Origin: Halieaceae bacterium
GTDB taxonomy: Bacteria > Pseudomonadota > Gammaproteobacteria > Pseudomonadales > Halieaceae
Assembly: GCA_902631395.1 (NCBI GenBank)
Contig: CACOYM010000003.1
Coordinates: forward strand, 86,436 to 150,435
Direction of reading: 5' to 3'
Length of the DNA stretch: 64,000 nucleotides
Shown: piece after piece, positions 51,562 to 59,245 of the stretch
Position numbering within the stretch: the first letter of the stretch is position 1
How the letters are laid out: each line of letters begins with the position of its first letter
Notes under the pieces: generated by a model
What the model saw: only the letters and a program-made list of their open reading frames with translations
The model's database searches: none
Told to the model about the DNA's origin: nothing
Position numbers and translations under genes: made by a program

Positions 51562-52518
51562 TCAGGAGAGCCGCAGCACCACCTTACCCTTGGTATGGCC
51601 CCGTTCAGACTCCAGATGCGCGTCCATCGCTTCCTCCAGCGGCCGCACCTGTATGTTTGGTAGGGTGATGTTGCCCGATTGGTATAGGCCCACCAGCTCC
51701 GTCAGCATGTCTCCATCGGGTCTGTGGTGAAGAAATTCGGCCTTGATGTTGCGTTGCTCGATTTCATCCATCTCCGGGGGCTCGTTATTCATGTACGCGA
51801 CGCGGCCACCATCTTTGGTAAGACGAATGGCTGCTTCGGCAGTGCCGTTGCCCAGTAATGCCTCAAGCACCAGGTTAACGCCATCTGGCTCATGCTCCCG
51901 TAGAGAGGATTCGTAGTCCTCCGAGGTGTAATCAATGACCACATCAGCGCCTAGCGATTTGACGTAATCGCGATTCTTGGCACTGGTAGTGGTATAGACC
52001 TTGGCGCCAAGGTGCTTGGCCATGGGTATTGCCACGCTGCCGACGCCGCCGGCGCCGGCCTGAATAAATACAGATTGCCCTGCTTGCAGTTGTCCGAATT
52101 CGCTAAGTGCTTGCCAGGCAGTCAAGCTCACTAGGGGCAAAGCGGCAGCTTGTTCAAAGCTGATTGATGCGGGTTTGTGAGTGATTGAGGCGGCGTCAAT
52201 CGGACAGTATTCAGCGTAGCTGCCGTGCTGTATTGACCATGTAAATGCCAGTCCAAGGACTTCATCGCCTATCTGCCAGTTGGTGACCTTTGAGCCGACC
52301 CTCACAATCCTGCCGGCTAGGTCCCATCCGGGCACAACGGGGAAAGTGCGCGTGATGTACTCCTGTAACTCACCGCTTCGTAATCGACGATCTATGGGAT
52401 TCACCGAAGTCGCGACTACCTCGACCAGTACTTCATGATCTTGAGGCTCTGGGGTGGGGCGCTCCCCAATCTGAAGTACGTCTGCTGTACCGTGTTGCTC
52501 GTAAAATATCGCTTTCAT
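51562..52518 (-). CDS. MDR-superfamily quinone oxidoreductase-like NADP-dependent enzyme
   Basis: This is a 318-residue zinc-independent medium-chain reductase of the quinone oxidoreductase type. The catalytic domain begins MKAIFYEQHGTADVLQIG, with VVPGWDLAGRIVRVGSKV near 58-75. The NADPH motif QAGAGGVGSVAIPMAKHLGAKVY is at about residues 152-174. It should reduce quinones or enones with NADPH. It is divergent from the RidA gene; AAGGA is 7 bp upstream of the ATG at 52516-52518. The operator-like palindrome 52572-52591 lies between the two genes. Confidence 0.93.
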   Translation of the reverse strand: MKAIFYEQHGTADVLQIGERPTPEPQDHEVLVEVVATSVNPIDRRLRSGELQEYITRTFPVVPGWDLAGRIVRVGSKVTNWQIGDEVLGLAFTWSIQHGSYAEYCPIDAASITHKPASISFEQAAALPLVSLTAWQALSEFGQLQAGQSVFIQAGAGGVGSVAIPMAKHLGAKVYTTTSAKNRDYVKSLGADVVIDYTSEDYESSLREHEPDGVNLVLEALLGNGTAEAAIRLTKDGGRVAYMNNEPPEMDEIEQRNIKAEFLHHRPDGDMLTELVGLYQSGNITLPNIQVRPLEEAMDAHLESERGHTKGKVVLRLS

Positions 52519-52571
52519 ATCGATTCCTTTTAATTTTTAGAGAGTTGGCAAACGCAGCAGTGTGCTAACCG

Positions 52572-52591
52572 ATATTTTAAGTATAAAATAT
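52572..52591. promoter_or_regulatory. Operator candidate between the MDR and RidA genes
   Basis: ATATTTTAAGTATAAAATAT is a near-perfect palindrome (one mismatch in nine pairs), almost identical to the 46393-46412 site. It overlaps a TATAAT box at 52589-52594 that would serve ridA, which starts 34 nt further on. The -35 element is weak, so a regulator bound here could act as a repressor of ridA and perhaps of the divergent MDR gene. Confidence 0.65.
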
Positions 52592-52627
52592 AATGTCAGG
52601 ATCGCCATTACAAACCGGGAATTCTGC

Positions 52628-53020
52628 ATGCACAAGACCTTGTTGCCTGAGGGTTGGACACGTCCAAAGGGTTACGCTAACGGTGTCATCGCTCAGGGCG
52701 ATTCTATGATCTTTTGCGGAGGCCAGATTGGTTGGAACAAAGACGAGCGTTTTGAACACCATGACTTTATAGGCCAATTCCGGCAGGCACTTGAAAACGT
52801 AGTCGCAATTTTGGGCAGTGCTGGAGCAGGTCCCGAGCACGTGACTCGCATGACCTGGTATGTCACCGACCGACAGCAGTATCTGGCAGACCTTGGCGCA
52901 ATAGGTCGCACCTATCGGGAGGTCATGGGTAAGAACTATCCAGCAATGTCGGTAGTGGAGGTCTCAGCCCTGATAGAAGACGAGGCTCTAGTTGAGATCG
53001 AAGCGACAGCCGTAAAGTAG
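52628..53020 (+). CDS. RidA/YjgF-family protein
   Basis: This is a 130-residue RidA-fold protein when started at ATG 52628. The longer frame from 52562 would run through the operator and promoter and is unsupported. GYANGVIAQGDSMIFCGGQIGWNKD (about 17-41), a TRMTWYVTDRQQYLADL segment, and the C-terminal PAMSVVEVSALIEDEALVEIEATAVK are typical. RidA proteins hydrolyse enamine/imine intermediates, and RutC is a family member acting in pyrimidine breakdown. Because a RutA-like LLM gene lies 1 kb downstream, the pair may act on the product of an LLM reaction. Confidence 0.9.
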   Translation: MHKTLLPEGWTRPKGYANGVIAQGDSMIFCGGQIGWNKDERFEHHDFIGQFRQALENVVAILGSAGAGPEHVTRMTWYVTDRQQYLADLGAIGRTYREVMGKNYPAMSVVEVSALIEDEALVEIEATAVK

Positions 53021-53063
53021 CGTATCACCCAATAATTCCCTCAGCTTTGAGCCCAAACATCCA

Positions 53064-53510
53064 TTAGTCCTGCGGACATACCCTAATGAAGGCGTGCGTC
53101 CTCAGTCGAAGCACATCAACTTCTTGCAGATTCCACAAGCGCACACCTGTTGTCAGTATCCCTCGATCGGGCTTTGAAACAGACAATCTGGCCTCCTCGA
53201 CGATTGCCTCGCCGCTGATCATATCCCCCGCCCGCACCGGTGCCAGCCAACGCAGCTCGTCAACACCTGGAGAAGTCAGAACGGCAGCGTTTCCAAGATA
53301 CGCATCAACCGCAAGTCGCATAAAAATCGCCGTGGTGTGCCAACCACTGGCCATAATCCCACCTAGCTCTGCAGTCAATGAATGGCTGTCGTCAACGTGA
53401 AACACTTGGGGATCGTACCGCTTTGCAAACTCAACGATCTCGCTCTGCATCACTGCATAGCGATCAAACTTTATTCGTTGACCAACTCGGAAGTCCTCAA
53501 AGTACTGCAT
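53064..53510 (-). CDS. MaoC-type (hotdog) dehydratase domain protein
   Basis: I choose the ATG at 53508-53510, with GGAGGG seven bases upstream, giving 148 residues. The longer frame starts 39 nt earlier. The hotdog fold is visible: YFEDFRVGQRIKFDRYAVMQSEIVEFAKRYDPQVFHVD (about 3-40), with D and H at the hydratase position, and SGWHTTAIFMRLAVDAYL (about 66-83). The R-hydratase motif D-x4-H-x-D pattern is represented by DPQVFHVDD. It would hydrate an enoyl-CoA or act as a thioesterase. It is convergent with the RidA gene and divergent from the LLM gene. Confidence 0.9.
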   Translation of the reverse strand: MQYFEDFRVGQRIKFDRYAVMQSEIVEFAKRYDPQVFHVDDSHSLTAELGGIMASGWHTTAIFMRLAVDAYLGNAAVLTSPGVDELRWLAPVRAGDMISGEAIVEEARLSVSKPDRGILTTGVRLWNLQEVDVLRLRTHAFIRVCPQD

Positions 53511-53634
53511 GTTCCCTCCAATCTTTAGGCTCGAGTCCCTTTCCAACAATTCGCGACGTCATCGTGGTCCGCGCACTCCCTCGAGCTGGCCTCGGGATAA
53601 ACTTCACGGCAGCGCGTAAGCAACTTACCCTGTC

Positions 53635-53663
53635 TTGACGCTTCATTTTAAGTCTAAAATGTT
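53635..53663 (+). promoter_or_regulatory. Promoter with AT-rich operator, LLM/MaoC divergent region
   Basis: TTGACG at 53635-53640 is a good -35 element. The palindrome CATTTTA-AGTC-TAAAATG (53644-53661) fills the spacer up to a weak -10 near 53659-53664. It belongs to the same TTTTAA-N3-TAAAA family as the sites at 46393, 51501 and 52572. A bound regulator would block RNA polymerase at the LLM promoter. Confidence 0.55.
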
Positions 53664-53706
53664 AACATCGTACCTGTTCGGTCACAGATAACCTCGAGGT
53701 CTGCTC

Positions 53707-54813
53707 ATGAAAACGCATGCGCCCATGTTCAATGAAAACCGACTCAAACTGGGGACCTTCTCCGCCAATTGCTCGGGTGGTATGGCAGTCACTAAGGTGC
53801 CTGAACGATGGAATAACGATTGGGCGAACAACCTCGATCTGGTAAAGCAATGCGATGACGCCGGAATCGAGTTCATGCTGCCCATCGCCCGTTGGATTGG
53901 CTACGGCGGTGAGACCGACTTTCATGGAAACGTACTGGAAACCGTGACTTGGGCAGCAGGGCTTGCCGCCCACTCCCAAAACATTCAGGTGTTCGCCACC
54001 GTACACACCGCTTTCAACCATCCGATTGTGGTGGCGAAGCAGCTAGCCACCTTGGATCAGTTCTCTAACGGAAGGATTGGTCTGAACGTGGTCGCCGGAT
54101 GGAACAAGCCTGAATATGACGCCTTTGGGGTCGACCTCCCCAGCGATCACTCCGACCGCTATGCGATGGCTCAAGAGTGGTTTGAATACGTCCAAAAACT
54201 GTGGAGCAGCGATACCGCCTTCGATTGGGAAGGAAATTTCTATCAGGGCAAGGGGGTCTACAGCCTGCCACACCCCGTTCAGCCCAGGATGCCCATCATC
54301 AACGCCGCCGGCTCAGAAGAGGGCCGAGTATTTGCCATGCGCAACGCCGACTTTCTGTTCACTCCGGTTTTTGACTTTGATCAAGCCAAGGCCACCGTCA
54401 TGGATATTACCGAGCGAGCCGCAAACGTGAAGCGAAAGGTAGATGTCCTGACGTTCTGCACTGTGGTCTGCCGTCCTACCCAGCAGGAAGCCGATGACTA
54501 CCTGCACTGGTACGCGGACGAGCAGGCAGATTGGGGTGCGGTCGATAATCTGATGACATTACAGGGCATGCATGCGCAATCTTTTACCCCCGAGGCACTC
54601 GCCTTATACCGCGATCGAATGGCCGCAGGTCACGGAGGATTCCCCCTGATCGGCACACCCGACGCCATCGCTGATCTCCTGGAAAAGTTGAGCGAGACGG
54701 GCATCGCGGGCACCACCCTCGCATTTTTAGATTACGCCAAGGAGTTTCCCTATTTTAGACAGGAAGTACTGCCACGCCTTGTAGCCAAGGGTCTCCGTCA
54801 ACCAGTCGACTGA
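53707..54813 (+). CDS. RutA-like LLM-class flavin monooxygenase
   Basis: This is a 368-residue luciferase-like protein resembling the RutA/alkanesulfonate/dimethylsulfone monooxygenase branch. Visible are the FNENRLKLGTFSANCSGGMA start, FMLPIARWIGYGGETDFHG, FATVHTAFNHPIVVAKQLATLDQFSNGRIGLNVVAGWN and PIINAAGSEEGRVFAMRNADF. RutA cleaves the pyrimidine ring with FMNH2 and O2, and other members act on sulfonates and sulfones. No rutB, rutD, rutE, rutF or rutG genes are present, so the pyrimidine route is unlikely to be complete. The TTGACG promoter and AT-rich operator lie directly upstream. Confidence 0.92.
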   Translation: MKTHAPMFNENRLKLGTFSANCSGGMAVTKVPERWNNDWANNLDLVKQCDDAGIEFMLPIARWIGYGGETDFHGNVLETVTWAAGLAAHSQNIQVFATVHTAFNHPIVVAKQLATLDQFSNGRIGLNVVAGWNKPEYDAFGVDLPSDHSDRYAMAQEWFEYVQKLWSSDTAFDWEGNFYQGKGVYSLPHPVQPRMPIINAAGSEEGRVFAMRNADFLFTPVFDFDQAKATVMDITERAANVKRKVDVLTFCTVVCRPTQQEADDYLHWYADEQADWGAVDNLMTLQGMHAQSFTPEALALYRDRMAAGHGGFPLIGTPDAIADLLEKLSETGIAGTTLAFLDYAKEFPYFRQEVLPRLVAKGLRQPVD

Positions 54814-54874
54814 CCACATAGATTTATAAGATAACAGAACACTGCAAGCACGGCGCCATCGGCGCTGGCCGCCT

Positions 54875-55453
54875 CTACTCTTGCAACAATAAGTCGACGT
54901 GCGCTTGCATCCTCTGGAGTCGCTGACCCATCGAGCCCCTTGCTGAGATAAATTGCTCTCCCAACACGTAGCGGTAAAGCGATTGCGCTCTGAGGCTGGC
55001 GGCGGTGATTGAAAACCCTGCTGCTACAAAAAGGCCTTGAAGAAATTCAAAACGCATCTTGTCCATCCTCGCTACGACCTTGGCTCTCCGCTTGTCATAC
55101 TGCGTCCACGACCGAATGTGTGGATCCATCTTCCCGAGATCAAGGCGCACAATATCGTCAGCAACCGCCCTGACCCTTGCTTTCGAATCCGTCGGATAGT
55201 TGGGGTTGGCTATGACCGTTTCGGTACTCTGCTCTGCCCAAAAATTGAGCAGCTCGTCCAAGAACTGCTCTCGATCTTTGAAGTGCCAATAGAAGCTTCC
55301 CTTCGTGACCCCTAGGTTTTTTGCTAATGACTCAACCCTGACCCTGTCAATCCCACCGCTAGCCAACGCTTTTAGCGCTGCATCTAGCCATGATTGTTTG
55401 GACTGCCTATCAACTAATGATTTCCTGGGCTTCTGGCTACCTCGAGTTGACAT
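54875..55453 (-). CDS. TetR-family regulator of the CCATACG/CGTATGG palindrome
   Basis: This is a 192-residue TetR protein. The HTH spans about residues 20-65 with QSWLDAALKALASGGIDRVRVESLAKNLGVTKGSFYWHFKDREQFLDELL. AGGAGG is 11 nt upstream of the ATG at 55451-55453. The upstream region carries the CCATACG-N4-CGTATGG palindrome 23-40 bp from its start, so autoregulation is likely. A second copy of the same palindrome occurs at the flavin monooxygenase promoter 1.2 kb away. The arrangement makes this gene the best candidate for the regulator of both sites. Confidence 0.9.
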   Translation of the reverse strand: MSTRGSQKPRKSLVDRQSKQSWLDAALKALASGGIDRVRVESLAKNLGVTKGSFYWHFKDREQFLDELLNFWAEQSTETVIANPNYPTDSKARVRAVADDIVRLDLGKMDPHIRSWTQYDKRRAKVVARMDKMRFEFLQGLFVAAGFSITAASLRAQSLYRYVLGEQFISARGSMGQRLQRMQAHVDLLLQE

Positions 55454-55475
55454 CGACGGTCAGACCTCCTAACTT

Positions 55476-55493
55476 CCATACGTAAGCGTATGG
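55476..55493. promoter_or_regulatory. Palindromic operator, TetR/SDR divergent region
   Basis: CCATACGTAAGCGTATGG is a seven-base perfect inverted repeat around a four-base centre, between the TetR gene (start 55453) and the SDR gene (start 55685). It shares the arm sequence with the site at 56690-56707. Its distance of 23 bp from the TetR start suggests autorepression. It may also act on the SDR promoter. Confidence 0.75.
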
Positions 55494-55684
55494 GAAAGCA
55501 TCGGCGCGGTGACGATACTCGGTAAGAGCGCGCCTTGGTAAAAATGTGCGCCATGAGTGGAGATGATAGCAGAGCGCCTAACCAGCAGGTTCATAGCTGT
55601 GAGGCGACACCATGGGCCTAGGAATTTCCAGCCTGCCATACTGAACACCACACTAAATAAGGGGCGCATAAGCGAGTAAAAGCG

Positions 55685-56446
55685 ATGTCTTACAACGATC
55701 TCTCAAACAAGGTTGCCGTCGTTACAGGCGGCGCAGACGGAATTGGCGAGGGCATCGCTCGGATCCTTTGGGGCTGCGGCGCCCAAGTCATTATTGCTGA
55801 TGTCCAAGAGGAAAAAGGAAAGGCGCTCGCTGCTGAGTTGGGTGAAAATGTTTGCTTCGCGTCGTTAGATGTCACCGAGCCAGACAGCTGGAGCAATCTT
55901 GTTGACGAACTAGAGAGCAACCACGGCCGTCTAGATACTTTGGTTAATAATGCGGGTGGGGGGGGGTTCGGTAACCTTGATCAACTCACGATTGAAGAAT
56001 GGCGCAATATTATGGCGCTTAATATGGACTCTGTTTTTCTGGGCTGCAAAGCCGCCTCAAAGTTGTTGCGAGCCGATGGCGGTGGCTCGATCATTAATAT
56101 TTCTTCAACCAATGCCAATCGCGCGTGGCCAATGTTTTCTGGCTATTGCGCCGCGAAGGCGGGCATGACCATGTTCAGCAAATGTGTCGCCCAGCATTTT
56201 TTAGAGACAAACGCGAAAGTTAGGTGCAACACCGTTCATCCTGGTCCAATTGAAACGCCGAACTTTAGAAGGTTGTCGGCAGCTGAAGGTGCGGAACAGT
56301 TGATGGCGGACTGGCAAAAGAATAACCCGTTCACCGAAATTGGCACTGTCGAGGATATTGGTGAGGTAGTGGCGTTTCTTGCGAGTGACGCAGCCCGTTA
56401 CGTGAACGCTTCGGAATTTGTCGCCGCGGGCGGCACGTTGTTATAA
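55685..56446 (+). CDS. SDR-family NAD(P)-dependent oxidoreductase
   Basis: This is a 253-residue classical SDR: TGGADGIGEGIARILWGCGAQVI (about 15-37), NNAGGGGFG (about 89-97), INISSTNANRAWPMFSGYCAAKAGM with Ser-Tyr-Lys, VHPGPIETPNF, and an AAGGTLL end. Start ATG 55685 has no strong ribosome site in the eight bases upstream (AAAAGCG), so another start is possible but none fits better. It is divergent from the TetR regulator, and the 231 bp between them holds the operator. Substrate unknown; by location it may act on the product of the flavin monooxygenase downstream. Confidence 0.92.
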   Translation: MSYNDLSNKVAVVTGGADGIGEGIARILWGCGAQVIIADVQEEKGKALAAELGENVCFASLDVTEPDSWSNLVDELESNHGRLDTLVNNAGGGGFGNLDQLTIEEWRNIMALNMDSVFLGCKAASKLLRADGGGSIINISSTNANRAWPMFSGYCAAKAGMTMFSKCVAQHFLETNAKVRCNTVHPGPIETPNFRRLSAAEGAEQLMADWQKNNPFTEIGTVEDIGEVVAFLASDAARYVNASEFVAAGGTLL

Positions 56447-56470
56447 ACAAAAACCGCTGTTTTCAGAGTT

Positions 56471-56492
56471 GGCGCTGGGAACAGCCAGCGCC
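56471..56492 (+). terminator. Hairpin after the SDR gene, possible terminator
   Basis: GGCGCTGG / CCAGCGCC (56471-56478 and 56485-56492) form an eight-base perfect stem with a six-base loop, 25 bp after the SDR stop. It is GC-rich, but only TACCGAGATTTC follows, so a rho-independent role is possible but weak. Processing or stabilising of the mRNA end is an alternative. Confidence 0.4.
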
Positions 56493-56660
56493 TACCGAGA
56501 TTTCATAAGCCTGGGCATGCCGCCATCACGCCCTTTCCGCCATGTTTAGCTCTTCCTCAAATAGATCTTGATCTGCTTAGTCAACCATCCCCCTCGCCAA
56601 CCGGTCGCCAGAATATTTTCCTGTCTTCTACCGATCGCGTTTGCCGGCATCTGTTTTGAG

Positions 56661-56707
56661 TTGACATGGAGCGCCAGACATTTTATTTTCCATACGGTAG
56701 CGTATGG
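56661..56707 (+). promoter_or_regulatory. Promoter and overlapping TetR operator of the flavin monooxygenase gene
   Basis: TTGACA (56661-56666), a 17-bp spacer and TATTTT (56684-56689) make a near-consensus sigma-70 promoter. The palindrome CCATACG-GTAG-CGTATGG (56690-56707) begins directly after the -10 box, and the arms extend to ten matching bases with the flanking TTT/AAA. Repressor binding here would cover the transcription start. The site matches the arms of the operator at 55476-55493, which links this gene to the TetR regulator at 54875-55453. Confidence 0.75.
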
Positions 56708-56822
56708 AAAGGCGGCGCCGGAAGGTACAGTAGTAAAGCGCGCATCCTGAATGCTTGCGACTCACGCGAGCCTGCTCACTCTAAACTGAAATCGTCACAA
56801 GTCCTTACAGGAGTTTTTATCA

Positions 56823-58340
56823 GTGCGAATAGCAATCATTGGTGCAGGAATCTCGGGCATCGCAGCGGCACAGTCCCTCCTCAAGACGGGCCATGATGTA
56901 CAAATTTATGAAAAGTCCAGCCAGATCGGCGGTGTGTGGGCTATGGGTTATCCGGGCGTGAGATTGCAGAACACTCGGGATCAATACCGCCTCATGGATG
57001 TTCCCTGGAGCCCAAAGCCAGACTTACATCCAACTAGCGCACAGGTACAACAGCATCTCAATGACGCGATTGATCAGCTCGATCTTCCGCTCAAGTTAGA
57101 CCACGAAGTCACAAAACTTGAGGAGACAGCAGGTGGCTGGCGGCTGCACTATCGGAACGATGGCGATACTGGGCAGCAGGATTTCGATTTCGTCGTGCTC
57201 TCCATTGGTCAGTATTCAAGTGGCAAGCAATCTCCAAAATTTCCCGGCCAAGACGAATTCAAAGGGGAAATTGTCACCGAGCGAGAGATTACCGATCTTA
57301 GTGTCTTTGCCGGAAAAAAAGTGCTGGTTGCGGGCTTCGGCAAAAGCGCGCTAGATATGGCGACCTTCGCGGTAGATCAGGCCAGCGAGGTACACCACCT
57401 CTTTCGGACACCGCGCTGGATGGTCCCCCTTCGTATATTGGGCGTCCACTACTCACGCCTTCTGTTTTGTCGTATGGGTACCTTTTTGATGCCCAGCTGG
57501 GTTCAACCCAATGCTACCGAAGCTTTTATCCACCGTAATTTAGGCTTCCTTGTCCGTGGCAATTGGCGCCTAGTGCAGAGCATCGTGAGACTCCAGAAGT
57601 ATCTACTGGGACTCGGTAAGAGCCCAGCGGTAAAACGCCGCTTGGCTTCACTCACACCTACGCACGACATCGTTAGCGACTTTCGCTCTGCATCAGCGAT
57701 GCAACCCGGGATGTATTTGAAACATATCGCTAGGGAGCGACTCCTTCCACATCAAGGGGAGTTGCAGGCATTTACGAAGAACGGTGTGGTGCTTGAGGGT
57801 GGCAACGCCATCGACTGTGATCTTGTTGTGCTAAGTCTTGGCTCAGGCTCGCCAACATTTCCGTTCCTACCGGACAAATATCGTGCCCTACTGGAGAGCG
57901 AGTCCGATGGTGTTCAGCTTTACAGGCATTTGCTGCACCCGGAAGTCCCCAAGATCGCCTTTGCGGGCTTTAATCATGGTTTTATGCACGTACCGGCAGT
58001 TGAAATTGGCATGCTGTGGTTGTCCGCCGTGCTCTCAGGTGACCTGACCCTGCCCAGCGCCGAGGAAATGCAACAGACCATAAAAAAAGTTCAGCAATGG
58101 AAGCGCGACTGTGTCAACTTTGAACCGTCACGATCCTGTGCTGTGAACACCCGGTTTCAGCAATACCTAGACGTTCTCTTGAAGGAACTTGGACTTAACC
58201 CCTACCGCAAGTTGCCTAATATTTTGGCCGAATTATTTAGCCAGTATGGCCCAGATGACTACGTGGACATTTTTGAGGAATACAGAGCCGGGCGCACTCA
58301 GCGATCCACGACCCTGCGCACACTTGCATTGGATACGTGA
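56823..58340 (+). CDS. Flavin-containing monooxygenase (FMO-like)
   Basis: This is a 505-residue FAD/NADPH flavoprotein starting at GTG with AGGAG 10 nt upstream. FAD motif GAGISGIAAAQSL is at residues 7-19, QIGGVW is near 36, and the NADPH motif VAGFGKSALDMA is at about 171-182. The BVMO/FMO fingerprint region reads FKGEIVTEREITD, without the H and WP of the BVMO consensus, so it is more FMO-like. A long C-terminal region (about 200-505) carries several membrane-like hydrophobic stretches. It may oxidise an amine, sulfide or ketone. It is regulated by the TetR operator upstream. Confidence 0.9.
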   Translation: MRIAIIGAGISGIAAAQSLLKTGHDVQIYEKSSQIGGVWAMGYPGVRLQNTRDQYRLMDVPWSPKPDLHPTSAQVQQHLNDAIDQLDLPLKLDHEVTKLEETAGGWRLHYRNDGDTGQQDFDFVVLSIGQYSSGKQSPKFPGQDEFKGEIVTEREITDLSVFAGKKVLVAGFGKSALDMATFAVDQASEVHHLFRTPRWMVPLRILGVHYSRLLFCRMGTFLMPSWVQPNATEAFIHRNLGFLVRGNWRLVQSIVRLQKYLLGLGKSPAVKRRLASLTPTHDIVSDFRSASAMQPGMYLKHIARERLLPHQGELQAFTKNGVVLEGGNAIDCDLVVLSLGSGSPTFPFLPDKYRALLESESDGVQLYRHLLHPEVPKIAFAGFNHGFMHVPAVEIGMLWLSAVLSGDLTLPSAEEMQQTIKKVQQWKRDCVNFEPSRSCAVNTRFQQYLDVLLKELGLNPYRKLPNILAELFSQYGPDDYVDIFEEYRAGRTQRSTTLRTLALDT

Positions 58341-58366
58341 ATCGGTAAAAAGGTTCAACACCACGC

Positions 58367-58372
58367 TATAAT
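58367..58372 (+). promoter_or_regulatory. TATAAT -10 box ahead of the cyclase/ior operon
   Basis: TATAAT at 58367-58372 is a perfect -10 hexamer 67 bp before the cyclase-family gene ATG at 58439. The -35 region (58344-58349, GGTAAA) is far from consensus, so activation by a protein is possible. An inverted repeat AACCGC / GCGGTT (58380-58408) lies between the -10 and the start codon. Confidence 0.4.
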
Positions 58373-58438
58373 TCGGTAGAACCGCTTCGCAACGATGTCG
58401 ATGCGGTTTGAGTCGTGCCAAAAATTAGGAGAAAAAGA

Positions 58439-59230
58439 ATGACAAGTGCAGTGTTGATGGACTTAGCGGTGGGATTGGTCAGCGGTTCGATCAAAGTGAT
58501 CGACCTCAGTGTGACCCTCTCGCCGCAGACGCCTATTCTGGAGCTGCCTGAAGAGTTTGGTTGGGGCAAATCCTGGCCCTTTTCAAAGGAGGAAATCTCT
58601 CGCTACGATGATCGTGGGCCCGCGTGGTATTGGAACAACATCAAGTGCGGTGAACACACAGGCACACACTTTGACGCACCAATTCATTGGGTCACGGGCC
58701 AGGATCTGCCGGATAACGCAACCGACACGTTGCCACCAGAGCGGTTTATCGGGCCTGGAGTAGTCATTGATGCTGCTGCTGAGGCAGCGCGTGACCCCGA
58801 TTTTCTGATGTCACTAGAGTTTGTGAAATCCTGGGAAGCAAAAAACGGCAGGATTCCAGACGGAGCTTGGGTGCTCTATCGCACCGATTGGTCTAAAAGA
58901 GAATCCAAAGAGGCTTATCTGAACAAGGACGAGACAGGGGGGCACACGCCTGGCTGGGATCCAGAGACCGTCGCCTTTTTGGCGCAAGAGAGAAATATTA
59001 TTGGGGTAGGGGTTGAAACCGTCGGAACAGATTCTGGCCAGGCGGCGAGCCAGGATCCAATGTTCCCCTGTCACAACCTGATGCACGGCGCTAACAAATG
59101 TGGATTGGCAAGTTTACGAAATCTTGATCTACTTCCCGCCACAGATTTTATCCTAATTGCGGCGCCACTTAAAATTGAGCAGGGGTCGGGCAGCCCGTGT
59201 CGAGTAATCGCACTGATACCTCAGGGCTAA
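58439..59230 (+). CDS. Cyclase/kynurenine formamidase-like metal-dependent hydrolase
   Basis: I use the ATG at 58439 because AGGAG is seven bases upstream (263 residues). A GTG 24 nt upstream would add eight residues. The metal signature is present as C-G-E-H-T-G-T-H-F-D-A-P-x-H (about residues 70-83). It resembles the cyclase family that includes bacterial kynurenine formamidase (KynB), which hydrolyses N-formylkynurenine. Other members act on amides or cyclic substrates. It is followed by indolepyruvate oxidoreductase genes, so tryptophan- or indole-type chemistry is a reasonable guess. Confidence 0.88.
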   Translation: MTSAVLMDLAVGLVSGSIKVIDLSVTLSPQTPILELPEEFGWGKSWPFSKEEISRYDDRGPAWYWNNIKCGEHTGTHFDAPIHWVTGQDLPDNATDTLPPERFIGPGVVIDAAAEAARDPDFLMSLEFVKSWEAKNGRIPDGAWVLYRTDWSKRESKEAYLNKDETGGHTPGWDPETVAFLAQERNIIGVGVETVGTDSGQAASQDPMFPCHNLMHGANKCGLASLRNLDLLPATDFILIAAPLKIEQGSGSPCRVIALIPQG

Positions 59231-59245
59231 ACCGAGACTCTTCTG

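Larger units (their letters stand above)
56447..56822. other. Intergenic stretch with hairpin, promoter and operator
   Basis: These 376 bp hold no supported gene. Elements I can see are the hairpin at 56471-56492, the TTGACA/TATTTT promoter at 56661-56689 and the palindromic operator at 56690-56707. The transcript would have a 5' leader of about 115-130 nt before the GTG start of the flavin monooxygenase, including an AGGAG at 56808-56812. Confidence 0.7.

Noticed and set aside
54855..54875. GCGCC/GGCGC hairpin after the RutA-like gene as terminator
   Set aside because: The short stem is not followed by a T-run and sits in the convergent gap before the TetR stop, so it is not strong enough to call.
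56568..56896. Short forward ORFs between the SDR and flavin monooxygenase genes
   Set aside because: They lie across the promoter, operator and leader, have no ribosome site and no recognisable protein sequence.
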